Both the position numbers and the translations under genes were made by a program. From Bradyrhizobium campsiandrae (GTDB lineage: Bacteria > Pseudomonadota > Alphaproteobacteria > Rhizobiales > Xanthobacteraceae): 64,000 nt of DNA. The stretch spans positions 62,001 to 126,000 of the forward strand of contig NZ_JAANIH010000009.1 in NCBI RefSeq assembly GCF_014529705.1, in the 5' to 3' direction. Within the stretch, counting starts at the first letter, position 1, and each line of letters opens with the position of its first letter. Under the pieces are notes generated by a model that saw nothing but the letters and a program-made list of their open reading frames with translations, had not been told where the DNA came from and made no database searches. Below, one piece after another: positions 7,388 through 15,218 of this stretch.

Positions 7388-8314
7388 TCAGCCGCCAGCC
7401 TCCTTGCGCTTGGGCGGCGTCGGGCCATCGACCGGCGGCAGCGACTTCAGATAGGCCGCCATCGCGGCGCGATCCTCCGGCTTCAACTGTGCCAGGTTCT
7501 TGATCACCGGCCGCATCGCACCCGAGGCGCTGTCCCCCTCGGGCATGTCACCGGTCTCGAGGAAATCGGCGATATCCTTCTCGCTCCAGTCGCCGATGCC
7601 CTTCTGCGTGATGTTCGGCACCCAGCCCTCGCCTTCGGGATTGGGACCGCCGGCGAAGCGCTGCGAGCTGATGAGGCCGCCGAGAACATTGCGCGGGCTG
7701 TGGCATTCGGCGCAATGGCCAAAACCGTTCACGAGATAGGCGCCGCGATTCCATTGCGCCGATTGCGTTGCCGCTGGCACGAACGGCCCGACATCCATGA
7801 ACAGCAATTTCCAGATCCCGACATTGCGGCGGATGTTGAAGGGAAACGGCAGATCGTGGTCGCGCACGCGCCCCGAGACCGGCGGCAGCGTCTTCAGGTA
7901 AGCGAAGAGATCGCGGACGTCGTCGACCTCGGCGATATGGTAGGAGGTGTAGGGAAACGCCGGGAAATAATGCGTTCCTTGCGGCGAGACGCCACGCGTC
8001 ACCGCGTTGACGAAATCGGCCTCGCTCCAGCGGCCGATCCCATCGGTCGGATCAGGCGAGATGTTCGGCGCATAGAAGGTGCCGAACGGCGAGCCGAGCG
8101 CCAGGCCGCCGCCGAGCCGCAGGCGGTCGGACTGGTTGGGTACGGCATGGCAGGACGAGCAGCCGCCGGCATTGAACAGCTCCTGCCCGTTGGCGAGATC
8201 GGGCCCGCGCGTTGGCGCCGGCAAGGCAACGGCAGTCGGCGCGGTCAGCCACCAGTAGACGGCAAAGGCTGCGACAGCAGCAACCAAAACGACATAAATT
8301 GTTCGTCGCAGCAT
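7388..8314 (-). CDS. Membrane-anchored or secreted dihaem cytochrome c
   Basis: About 308 residues with an N-terminal hydrophobic helix (MLRRTIYVVLVAAVAAFAVY) acting as signal or anchor and two class I haem-binding motifs, CSSCH near residue 52 and CAECH near residue 200. Each is followed by a methionine-ligand region. The architecture resembles the cytochrome subunits that take electrons from periplasmic dehydrogenases, but no dehydrogenase gene is adjacent. The ATG at 8314 is preferred over the one at 8326 because a GGGA box sits at a suitable distance from it. Periplasmic electron transfer is the likely role, but the partner is unknown. Confidence 0.85.
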   Translation of the reverse strand: MLRRTIYVVLVAAVAAFAVYWWLTAPTAVALPAPTRGPDLANGQELFNAGGCSSCHAVPNQSDRLRLGGGLALGSPFGTFYAPNISPDPTDGIGRWSEADFVNAVTRGVSPQGTHYFPAFPYTSYHIAEVDDVRDLFAYLKTLPPVSGRVRDHDLPFPFNIRRNVGIWKLLFMDVGPFVPAATQSAQWNRGAYLVNGFGHCAECHSPRNVLGGLISSQRFAGGPNPEGEGWVPNITQKGIGDWSEKDIADFLETGDMPEGDSASGAMRPVIKNLAQLKPEDRAAMAAYLKSLPPVDGPTPPKRKEAGG

Positions 8315-8467
8315 TGAGGATCCCATTGAACCGACGCGATTTTACGGATCCTCCCACAGCCGCTCCAGCCACGAATAATTTAGCTGGTTTGATCGTAATC
8401 CGGGAATAAAGTCCGCGTCGCACTGTTTGCAGGTTGACAGCAATCAGGCGTCAACAGGGAGAGACCG

Positions 8468-8887
8468 ATGAACAAAGTGCTTTTCGTCACGCTGGCACTG
8501 GGAGCCGCCGTCGCGTTCGCAGGGCCGGCCAGCGCGGAGAAACTGAAGGCGACGCTGGACGGCAAGTCCGAAGTCCCCGCGACCACCAGCAGCGGCACCG
8601 GCACGGCCGATCTCGACTATGACGCCGCCACCAAGAAGCTCACCTGGAAGGTGAGCTATTCCGGCCTCTCCGGCCCCGCCACCGCCGCCCATTTCCACGG
8701 TCCCGCCGAAGTCGGCAAGAACGCCGGCGTCGCGGTGCCGATCCCGGGCATCGCCAACAGCCCGGCGGAGGGCTCGGCGACCCTGACCGAGGCGCAGGCC
8801 TCCGACCTTCTCGCCGGCAAGCTCTACGTCAACATTCACACCGCGGCCAATCCGGGCGGCGAAATCCGCGGCCAAGTAACGAAGTAA
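8468..8887 (+). CDS. Secreted CHRD-domain protein
   Basis: A 139-residue protein with a clear Sec signal peptide (MNKVLFVTLALGAAVAFAGPASA, cleavage after ASA) followed by one CHRD domain. The domain shows its usual AAHFHGPAEVGKNAG core and C-terminal YVNIHTAANPGGEIRGQV. CHRD domains occur in chordin and in many bacterial periplasmic proteins of unknown function. The ribosome site AGGGAGAG lies 7 bp before the ATG. A GGGAATAA box at 8402-8409 may belong to an ECF-sigma promoter, but this is a guess. The 3' end is duplicated by a 14-bp repeat and followed by a strong terminator. Confidence 0.88.
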   Translation: MNKVLFVTLALGAAVAFAGPASAEKLKATLDGKSEVPATTSSGTGTADLDYDAATKKLTWKVSYSGLSGPATAAHFHGPAEVGKNAGVAVPIPGIANSPAEGSATLTEAQASDLLAGKLYVNIHTAANPGGEIRGQVTK

Positions 8888-8916
8888 GCTCGACGAAGTA
8901 AGCTCGACGAAGTAAG
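8879..8916. repeat. Tandem 14-bp repeat over the CHRD stop codon
   Basis: The unit ACGAAGTAAGCTCG occurs at 8879-8892 and 8893-8906 with a partial third copy from 8907. The first copy contains the last two codons and the TAA stop of the CHRD gene, so the stop region has been duplicated downstream. Confidence 0.8.
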
Positions 8917-8939
8917 TCTCAAAAGCAACTTCATCGGCG

Positions 8940-8967
8940 AAGGCCGGACGCAAGCGTCCGGCCTTTT
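8940..8967 (+). terminator. Rho-independent terminator of the CHRD gene
   Basis: The arms GGCCGGACG and CGTCCGGCC around a CAAG loop form a perfect 9-bp GC-rich stem, extended by AA/TT and followed by TTTT. It ends about 45 bp before the convergent PLP-enzyme gene. Confidence 0.85.
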
Positions 8968-9013
8968 CGATTCCAGACGCAGTCCCGGCATCGAAAAGGC
9001 CATATGACCATGT

Positions 9014-10297
9014 CTATGCCGCGCTGAGCGCCTGCTCGAGATCGGCGATCAGATCGTGCGGATGCTCGATGCCGATCGACAACCGGATCGTGGAATCCAG
9101 TACGCCGATGTTGCGGCGGAGGTCGGCCGGCACGCCGGAATGCGTCATCGTCGCCGGCAGGCTCGCCAGCGATTCCGTGCCGCCAAGGCTGACCGCGAGC
9201 TTGAAGATCTGCAAGGCGTTGAGAAACTTCTCCGCCGCCGCCTGCCCGCCGACGATATCGAACGAGAACGTCGATCCGGCCCCTGAGCATTGCCGCGCGA
9301 ACACGCGCCCCGCGGGCGAGGTCTCCGCGTGATGGCCGAGATAGTGAACCTTCGCCACCTTGGCATGGTCGCGCAGAAAATCCGCCACGAGCCGCGCGTT
9401 GCTGTTGGCCTTCTCCATGCGCAGGCTCAAGGTCTCCAGCGAGCGGTTGATCATCCAGCAGGAATGCGGGTCGAGCTGGGTGCCGATGGCGCCGCGCAGC
9501 GCCTTGATGCCCTTCATGATCGCCTTGCTGCCGAGCGCGGCGCCCGCGATCAAATCGGAATGCCCGCCGACATATTTGGTCAGCGAGTACAGCGAGATAT
9601 CAGCGCCGTGCTCGATCGGCCGCTGAAACACCGGGCCCAGCAGCGTGTTGTCACAGGCGATGATCGGCGTGTGGCCCTGGGCCTTGCCGATGGTGTCGGC
9701 GACGCGGCGCATCAGCGCGATGTCGACGAGGCCATTGGTCGGATTGGCCGGCGTCTCGACCAGGATCATCGAAACCCGGCCCCGACGCATCGCCTCTTCG
9801 GCGGCCTGATTGACCACCGCCTCGTCGACGCCGTCGGCAAAGCCGACCGCGCCGATCGAGAAGCGCGACAGCGTGTTGGTCAGCAGCGTTTCCGTGCCAC
9901 CGTAGAGCGGCTGGGAATGCAGGATGACATCGCCGGGGCGGACGAATGCCAGGATCGTGGTCGAGATCGCCGCCATGCCTGACGAGAACAGCGCGCAGCT
10001 CTCGGTGCGCTCGTAGATCGCGAGCCTGTCCTCGACGATCTCGCTGTTGGGATGGTTGAAGCGCGAATAGACGAGGCCAGCGCCCATGCCCTCCGGCGGC
10101 TCGCGCCGGCCGGCGACGAAATCGAAGAAATCCTGCCCGTCCTCGGCGGTCTTGAACACGAAGGTCGAGGTCAGGAACACCGGCGGCTTGATGGCGCCTT
10201 CCGACAGCTGCGGATCATAGCCATAGGTCAGCATCAGCGTTTCCGGATGCAGCATATGGTTGCCGATATGGGTCTTCGACGGGAACGGTTTTGTCAT
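9014..10297 (-). CDS. Cys/Met-metabolism PLP enzyme (cystathionine gamma-synthase/lyase family)
   Basis: A 427-residue fold-type I PLP enzyme of the Cys_Met_Meta_PP family. Visible features are the phosphate-binding YSRFNHPN near residue 85, FSSGMAAIS near 112, an aspartate cofactor contact in [11 protein letters not shown] near 225, the Schiff-base lysine in [15 protein letters not shown] near 250, and [10 protein letters not shown] near 370. Members act as cystathionine gamma-synthase, gamma-lyase, methionine gamma-lyase or O-acyl-homoserine sulfhydrylase, and the sequence alone does not decide among them. The gene is monocistronic and convergent with the CHRD gene. Confidence 0.9.
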   Translation of the reverse strand: MTKPFPSKTHIGNHMLHPETLMLTYGYDPQLSEGAIKPPVFLTSTFVFKTAEDGQDFFDFVAGRREPPEGMGAGLVYSRFNHPNSEIVEDRLAIYERTESCALFSSGMAAISTTILAFVRPGDVILHSQPLYGGTETLLTNTLSRFSIGAVGFADGVDEAVVNQAAEEAMRRGRVSMILVETPANPTNGLVDIALMRRVADTIGKAQGHTPIIACDNTLLGPVFQRPIEHGADISLYSLTKYVGGHSDLIAGAALGSKAIMKGIKALRGAIGTQLDPHSCWMINRSLETLSLRMEKANSNARLVADFLRDHAKVAKVHYLGHHAETSPAGRVFARQCSGAGSTFSFDIVGGQAAAEKFLNALQIFKLAVSLGGTESLASLPATMTHSGVPADLRRNIGVLDSTIRLSIGIEHPHDLIADLEQALSAA

Positions 10298-10442
10298 GGC
10301 CTGTCTCGCTGTTGACTGCGATCGCCGCCGGCGCGTCGGAACTCTGGACAGCGTGAGGCATCAACGCCGCGGCGGCGCGAGCAAACATAGTCGTTCTGAC
10401 GGCGATCCGTCAGGCCATGGAGGAGAAATAGATGACGCGTGC

Positions 10443-10477
10443 GTGGCCCGGATGGAGCGCGGCGCAATCCGGGCTAC
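10443..10477. repeat. REP-like palindrome, family 1
   Basis: GTGGCCCGGAT (10443-10453) and ATCCGGGCTAC (10467-10477) are inverted repeats matching at 10 of 11 positions around a short GC-rich loop. It lies 12 bp beyond the stop codon of the cytochrome c-prime gene. The sequence type is familiar from Bradyrhizobium intergenic DNA, and it could form a stem-loop at that mRNA's 3' end. Confidence 0.7.
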
Positions 10478-10488
10478 GCATTCGACCG

Positions 10489-10938
10489 CTACTTCAGCTT
10501 CAGCCGGTACGTCTCGTGGCAATCGTTGCAACGGTCGTTGATCGCGGTGTAGGCCGCCTTCAGGCTCGCCACGTCGGTGATCTTGCCCTTGACGTCGGCG
10601 AGCGCCTTCTGCACCGGCGGGATTTTGGAATCGAAATCGGCCTTGTTCTGCCAGACCTTCGGCGAGGAGCCGTAGGTGGCGTTCACGACGTCCTGCTTGG
10701 GATTGACCTCGAACGTCTTGGCGATCTTGGCAACGTCCGCCTCCAGATTGGCGATCGCCTCGTCGACTGCCTTCTGATTGTAGGGGATGTCGCCCTTCGT
10801 CGTCTTCAGGATGACCGTGTACAGGCTCTTGGCCTGCGAGCGCATCAGATTGTCCTGCTGGACCGCAACCTCCTGCTGCGCCATCACGGCGCCCGCACCC
10901 AGAAGCAGGGTGCCCGCGACAACAAACATTCGTTTCAT
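10489..10938 (-). CDS. Cytochrome c-prime family (class II) periplasmic cytochrome
   Basis: A 149-residue precursor with a signal peptide (MKRMFVVAGTLLLGAGAVMAQ) and a four-helix-bundle body. The single haem motif CNDCH sits 9 residues from the C-terminus, the hallmark of class II cytochromes c. The ATG at 10938 directly precedes the signal peptide. An in-frame extension to 11082 reads into intergenic DNA and is rejected. Such proteins bind NO or CO or carry electrons in the periplasm, and no partner gene is linked. Confidence 0.88.
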   Translation of the reverse strand: MKRMFVVAGTLLLGAGAVMAQQEVAVQQDNLMRSQAKSLYTVILKTTKGDIPYNQKAVDEAIANLEADVAKIAKTFEVNPKQDVVNATYGSSPKVWQNKADFDSKIPPVQKALADVKGKITDVASLKAAYTAINDRCNDCHETYRLKLK

Positions 10939-11039
10939 GAGTCTTCTTCTCCGGCTCGCAAGTCGGTTTGGGGGAACAGGCGATTGATGGTTAGAACCCG
11001 GCGGCGGGCACTTAATTCCCGCCGCGCGGCCGCCGCGCC

Positions 11040-13349
11040 TTACAGGCTGTGGCGGCGATGGTGCTCGTTGATCGCGATCCACACCCGCTCCGGCGTTGCC
11101 GGCATGTCGATGTGGTCGATCTTGTATTCGCGCCAGAGGGCGTCGACGATGGCGTTGACGACGGCCGGACAGGAGCCGATCGCGCCGGCCTCGCCCGCGC
11201 CCTTCACGCCCATCGGGTTGGTCGTGCAGGGAATGTTGTTGGTCTCGAACACGAAGGACGGCCCGTCGGCCGCGCGCGGCAGCGCATAGTCCATGAAGGT
11301 TGCGGTGATCAGCTGGCCATCGCCGGCGCCGTAGACCACCTGCTCCATCAGCGCCTGGCCGATGCCCTGCATGGCGCCGCCATGCACCTGGCCGGCCAGC
11401 AGCAGCGGATTGAGCGTCTTGCCGAAATCGTCGACGATCACGTAGTTGACGATCTTGATGATGCCGGTGGCCGGATCGATCTCGACCTCAGCCAGATGCG
11501 TGCCGTTCGGGTAAGTGCCGTCGGCGCTGGCGAAGGTCGCGCTGCCATTCAACTTCGACGGATCGGCGCTGGCGCGCTTGGCGAGATCGGCGAACGAGAT
11601 CGAGCGGTCGGTGCCGGCGATGCGGATCACGCCGTCGGTGATCTCGAGATCGCCGGCGCTGGCTTCCAGTGCCTGTGCCGCGATCTCCTTCAGTTTCTGC
11701 CCGAGCTCACGCGTGGCGCGCTCGACGCTGACGCCGCCTGACGGGATCGAGGCCGAGCCGCCGGTGCCGAGGCCCGTGGCAATCTCCGCCGTGTCGCCCT
11801 GGCGGACGTGGACGCGCTCCGGCGCCACGCCGAACTGCTCGGCGACGATCTGCGCATAGGCGGTCTGGTGACCCTGCCCGCTCGACTGCGTGCCGATCAG
11901 CACGGTGACGTCGCCGTTGGGATCGAGCCGCACATTGGCGGTCTCCTCGCCCATCACGCCGCAGATCTCGACATAGCTCGCAAGGCCGATGCCGCGGATC
12001 AGCCCCTGCTTCTTCGCCGCCTTGGCGCGCTTTGGAAATTCCTTCCACTCGCCGATGTCCATCGCGCGCTTCAGATGCGCGGCGAAGTCGCCGGAATCGT
12101 AAACCTTGCCGGTCGCGGTCTTGTAAGGCAGCGCCTTCGGCGGGATGAAGTTCTTGCGACGGATCGCGTCCGGCGTCATGTCGAGTTTGCGCGCACAGGC
12201 ATCGACCAGACGTTCGATGACGTAGGCGGCCTCGGGCCGGCCCGCGCCGCGATAGGCATCGACAGGCACGCTGTGGGTGAAGATGGTGCGTACGCGGCAG
12301 TGGAAGGCCTGGATGTCATAGAGGCCCGGCAGCATGCCGGCGCCGCCATGCGGAATGTAGGGCCCGAAGGTCGACAGATACGCGCCCATGTCGCCCATCA
12401 GGTCGCAATCCATCGCCAGGAACTTGCCGTCCTCGGCGAGCGCCATCCTGGCGGTGGTGACGTTGTCGCGGCCCTGCGCATCGCCCATGAAATGCTCGGA
12501 GCGATCGGCCGCCCACTTCACCGCCTTCTTCAGCTTGCGCGCCGCAACCGCCATCAGGGCGTATTCGCGGTAGGGAAACAGCTTCGTGCCGAAACCGCCG
12601 CCGACGTCGGGACAGATCACCCGCATCTTGTCGGTCGGGATGTTGAGCACGTTCTGGCAGAGGATGTCGCGCAGGCGATGGCTGCCCTGGCTGCCGACCG
12701 TCAGCGTCAGATGATCGGCCTTGGCGTCGTATTCGCAGACCGCCGCGCGCGTCTCCATGAAGCTCGCGACCACGCGCGGATTGACGATGGAGATTTCGGC
12801 AACCGCATGCGCTTTCGCAAACGCAGCTTCGGTCGCCGCTTTGTCGCCGATCGAGACGTCGAACAGCACGTTGCCAGGCTTGTCCGGCCAGACCTGCGGC
12901 GCGCCCTTCTTGACGGCGTTGACGACGCCGGTCACCGCCGGCAGCGGCGACCATTTGACGTCGATGGCCTCGATCGCGTCGCGCGCCTGGTCGATGGTCT
13001 CGGCGACCACGAAGGCGATGGAATCGCCGACATGCCGCACCTCGTCCTTGGCCAGGATCGGGTAAGGCGGGCCGGTGAACGGATCGGTCTCGAGGTTGAA
13101 CAGGCAGGGGAGATTGCCGAGATCGGCGACCTCGGCGGCGGTCAGAATCAGCGCAACGCCAGGAAGGGTGCGGGCGCGGCTCGCATCGATGGTAAATTTG
13201 GCATGTGCATGCGGCGAGCGCAGCATCAGGCAGCGCAGCGCGGCTTGCGGCGCGTAATCGTCGGTATAGCGGCCCTTGCCGCGGATCAGCGCGTCGTCCT
13301 CCTTGCGCAGCACGCTTTGGCCGACGCCGAACTTGATGGGGGCTGCCAT
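11040..13349 (-). CDS. Xanthine-dehydrogenase-family molybdopterin subunit, CoxL form II-like
   Basis: A 769-residue large subunit of the molybdenum hydroxylase family. The N-terminal domain (VGQSVLRKEDDALIRGKGRYTDD type) is followed by the molybdopterin-binding domain with GGGFGTKLFPYRE near residue 245 and the active-site loop AYRGAGRPEA near residue 360. AYRGAGR is the form II motif. True CO dehydrogenase (form I) has AYXCSFR, so CO oxidation should not be assumed. The C-terminal GVKGAGEAGAIG region is present. The genes for the FAD and iron-sulfur subunits and for maturation are not adjacent, so the partner subunits must come from elsewhere or the gene is an orphan. Start ATG at 13349. 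Confidence 0.9.
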   Translation of the reverse strand: MAAPIKFGVGQSVLRKEDDALIRGKGRYTDDYAPQAALRCLMLRSPHAHAKFTIDASRARTLPGVALILTAAEVADLGNLPCLFNLETDPFTGPPYPILAKDEVRHVGDSIAFVVAETIDQARDAIEAIDVKWSPLPAVTGVVNAVKKGAPQVWPDKPGNVLFDVSIGDKAATEAAFAKAHAVAEISIVNPRVVASFMETRAAVCEYDAKADHLTLTVGSQGSHRLRDILCQNVLNIPTDKMRVICPDVGGGFGTKLFPYREYALMAVAARKLKKAVKWAADRSEHFMGDAQGRDNVTTARMALAEDGKFLAMDCDLMGDMGAYLSTFGPYIPHGGAGMLPGLYDIQAFHCRVRTIFTHSVPVDAYRGAGRPEAAYVIERLVDACARKLDMTPDAIRRKNFIPPKALPYKTATGKVYDSGDFAAHLKRAMDIGEWKEFPKRAKAAKKQGLIRGIGLASYVEICGVMGEETANVRLDPNGDVTVLIGTQSSGQGHQTAYAQIVAEQFGVAPERVHVRQGDTAEIATGLGTGGSASIPSGGVSVERATRELGQKLKEIAAQALEASAGDLEITDGVIRIAGTDRSISFADLAKRASADPSKLNGSATFASADGTYPNGTHLAEVEIDPATGIIKIVNYVIVDDFGKTLNPLLLAGQVHGGAMQGIGQALMEQVVYGAGDGQLITATFMDYALPRAADGPSFVFETNNIPCTTNPMGVKGAGEAGAIGSCPAVVNAIVDALWREYKIDHIDMPATPERVWIAINEHHRRHSL

Positions 13350-13559
13350 TCGATTGTCCCGTTTCTCATGGTTGTTTTGCCGGCATATTGCCGTGGAAAA
13401 ACAGGCAGTGCAAACGGGAATAGGCAGGCCGGGCCCGCGAAAAAATGCCCCGTGCCTCGCGCCGCTCCCGGCGAGCCGGCACCATGGCAGGATTATCGTC
13501 AAACTCGGACCTGACGCATGCCCGCGAACAAGCCGTGGTGCCGACCACCACTTGCTCGC

Positions 13560-13585
13560 AAAGCGCATGTCCAAAGCGCATGTCC
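13560..13585. repeat. Two tandem 13-bp repeats
   Basis: AAAGCGCATGTCC is repeated head to tail at 13560-13572 and 13573-13585. It lies in the 254-bp gap between the DUF1127 gene end and the CoxL-like gene start. No gene or promoter is recognisable in the remainder of that gap. Confidence 0.7.
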
Positions 13586-13603
13586 ATGTCTCGTGCTGAT
13601 CAT

Positions 13604-13999
13604 CTACATCCCGCCGCGGTTCCAGAGGTACCGCGTGTGATCCCTGAGCGCGTCGATGGCTCGCTGAGGCGTGAGGTAGTCGACCTCGCTACGCGTGAGA
13701 CCGATATCCCTCAGCTCCCGGTCGCTCAAATCCTGCAAGTTGACCTGCGGCCTCTGGTGCCGCTCCCAGATCGCAAGCCAAGCTCGCTTGATTGGCGCAA
13801 GAACGCTGCGCCTCGGTGCCGCCGCCGGGCCGGCAGCATCCTTGTCCAGCGCCTTGTCCAGCGCCTTGGCCGACGCCTTGAGGCGCGCGACCAAAGCCTG
13901 GTCGATCGTGTCCTTGGCGGACACGATCGCGAGGTTGAGACCGCGCTTTGCGGCATCGACCTCAATTCCGGGTGAGATATCCGTCTGTTGTGGTGGCAT
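13604..13999 (-). CDS. DUF1127 domain protein with long N-terminal extension
   Basis: A 131-residue basic protein. The C-terminal 45 residues are a DUF1127 domain (IKRAWLAIWERHQR, then LQDLSDRELRDIGLTRSEVDYL), an arginine-rich helix pair found in small alphaproteobacterial proteins, some of which bind RNA and affect phosphate or stress responses. The first 85 residues are a lysine/alanine-rich extension containing ALDKALDKD. Classical family members are only about 45-70 residues, so this is an extended form. It starts 40 bp downstream of a strong terminator and is therefore probably transcribed on its own. Confidence 0.85.
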   Translation of the reverse strand: MPPQQTDISPGIEVDAAKRGLNLAIVSAKDTIDQALVARLKASAKALDKALDKDAAGPAAAPRRSVLAPIKRAWLAIWERHQRPQVNLQDLSDRELRDIGLTRSEVDYLTPQRAIDALRDHTRYLWNRGGM

Positions 14000-14041
14000 C
14001 GTACGCTCCTGCTGTTGTGCCGGCAGGGAGCGTGGCCAAAC

Positions 14042-14070
14042 AAAAGGCCCCGTCCGATGCCGGCGGGGCC
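14042..14070 (-). terminator. Rho-independent terminator after the 25-codon ORF
   Basis: On the minus strand, GGCCCCG-CCG and CGG-CGGGGCC (14064-14070 with 14046-14052, inner pairs 61-63 with 54-56) form a 10-bp stem with one bulge and a GCAT loop, followed by TTTT at 14045-14042. It ends the transcript that contains the small ORF at 14099-14176. Confidence 0.85.
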
Positions 14071-14098
14071 TGGTGGAAAAGATGTCGTCGTCGACTTG

Positions 14099-14176
14099 CT
14101 AGCGCACGACTCCTTCCACGGCCCAGCCGAAGCGGGTCATGTGGTTGAAGTTGACTTTGCGCGAGCATTTGAACAT
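14099..14176 (-). CDS. Possible 25-residue small protein (or sRNA transcript)
   Basis: The ORF runs from ATG (14176) to TAG (14099-14101) and encodes MFKCSRKVNFNHMTRFGWAV followed by EGVVR. The short, basic peptide has no recognised family. Support for a real transcription unit comes from the strong terminator 29 bp after the stop and a plausible upstream promoter (TTGATT, 17-bp spacer, TATTGG on the minus strand). The ribosome site is poor, so the transcript could instead be a small regulatory RNA. Confidence 0.45.
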   Translation of the reverse strand: MFKCSRKVNFNHMTRFGWAVEGVVR

Positions 14177-14330
14177 GCGCTACCAATAGCACCGCAACCG
14201 TGCAAAATCAAGAGATGTGCAGAGACTGGGTACACCTTGGGGGCGAGCGCCTCGCTCCGGCGAGCCGAAGTTGAGCTGCAGCACGCTAATGTCGGCTCTG
14301 ACTATGCAATGGAAGTGTTGGCCATGGTCA

Positions 14331-15071
14331 TCATACGATGAAGGACCACGGTGTTACTTTTGTTACGATCCCGCGCTGATCGAGTTCGAGTTGGGCGGGA
14401 ATGTCAGAGGATTCGAACAACCAGACGGCCCTAGATAGAGCCTGCCGTTTCTTCCAATCCCCGCCCACTAGCGCATTCACATCCGCTTCAGTCATACCTA
14501 TGCGCAAAAGCGGCACAAGGTGTTCGTTGTTCAATAAGCGCAACACGCGTTCTGCCCAATGCCTATACCACGCGGCAAACGATAACCCGGTCGGACGAAA
14601 ATCGTCGTCCTCCGGACGCCCGTCCCAGACCGTCCCGTATGACGCACCTGCAACGACGAGATAAGAGTAATTATCGCAGCCTTGGTGACAGAATTCCAGG
14701 ATCCCTGGAAGTTCGTAACCCCGAACTCTCTGGCCCAACTCCGCTATTGATTCAACCGATTGACTGAATGGGAATGCCGTTGATAGGTCGCGACCGAAAT
14801 CTGCCAGAGGTGCCAGACCATAGTACGGACCCGCACCGCCGTTTCCAACGGTCGTCAGAAAGCAATGATAGTCCGGTGGTAGATCAATCCCATGATTGGA
14901 CTCGAACGCTCTCACTTCCGCCAGCGGCAACACCGGGCCAAATGAGTAGCGGTGTTGACGACTTCCGAATACGCGAAAGGTTCGATCGATAGCCCGGAGG
15001 CGGTTAACGAGTTGACCAAGCTCTGCAATCTGCTGTGCGGTTATGAAAGGTCTCCAATCCGTGTTGGTCAC
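14331..15071 (-). CDS. SMI1/KNR4 (SUKH) family protein
   Basis: About 246 residues. The central segment (LPLAEVRAFESNHGIDLPPDY, then FLTTVGNGGAGPYYGLAPL) is the SUKH fold used by many immunity proteins of polymorphic toxin systems and by yeast Smi1. A second half (LLRIGMTEADVNALVGG) has an additional small domain. The GTG at 15071 (VTNTDWRPF) is chosen because the 49 codons upstream of it resemble intergenic sequence rather than the family, though an ATG at 15113 is also possible. Codon use and base composition look more AT-rich than in its neighbours, which suggests acquisition. No toxin gene is adjacent. Confidence 0.75.
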   Translation of the reverse strand: MTNTDWRPFITAQQIAELGQLVNRLRAIDRTFRVFGSRQHRYSFGPVLPLAEVRAFESNHGIDLPPDYHCFLTTVGNGGAGPYYGLAPLADFGRDLSTAFPFSQSVESIAELGQRVRGYELPGILEFCHQGCDNYSYLVVAGASYGTVWDGRPEDDDFRPTGLSFAAWYRHWAERVLRLLNNEHLVPLLRIGMTEADVNALVGGDWKKRQALSRAVWLFESSDIPAQLELDQRGIVTKVTPWSFIV

Positions 15072-15218
15072 CTGTCTATCATGGCCGAGCAAAAGGACAA
15101 AGTGCACCTGCATCGGGCGTGGCCGCTTGGTCTGCTTCAGGGCCCATAGCCGAACTGCGCTCTGGTTCGCGACAGCCTTCGCAGGCAGAGCGGACATAAC
15201 GAAGCTATTGATGCACAC

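Noticed and set aside
11808..13514. Long open frame on the plus strand opposite the CoxL-like gene
   Set aside because: Arginine/histidine/aspartate-rich composition typical of antisense frames in high-GC DNA, and the minus strand encodes a clear molybdoprotein.
13962..14192. Minus-strand 76-codon frame overlapping the terminator and DUF1127 start
   Set aside because: It reads through a strong terminator hairpin and into the DUF1127 gene in another frame. The 25-codon frame ending before the terminator is more plausible.
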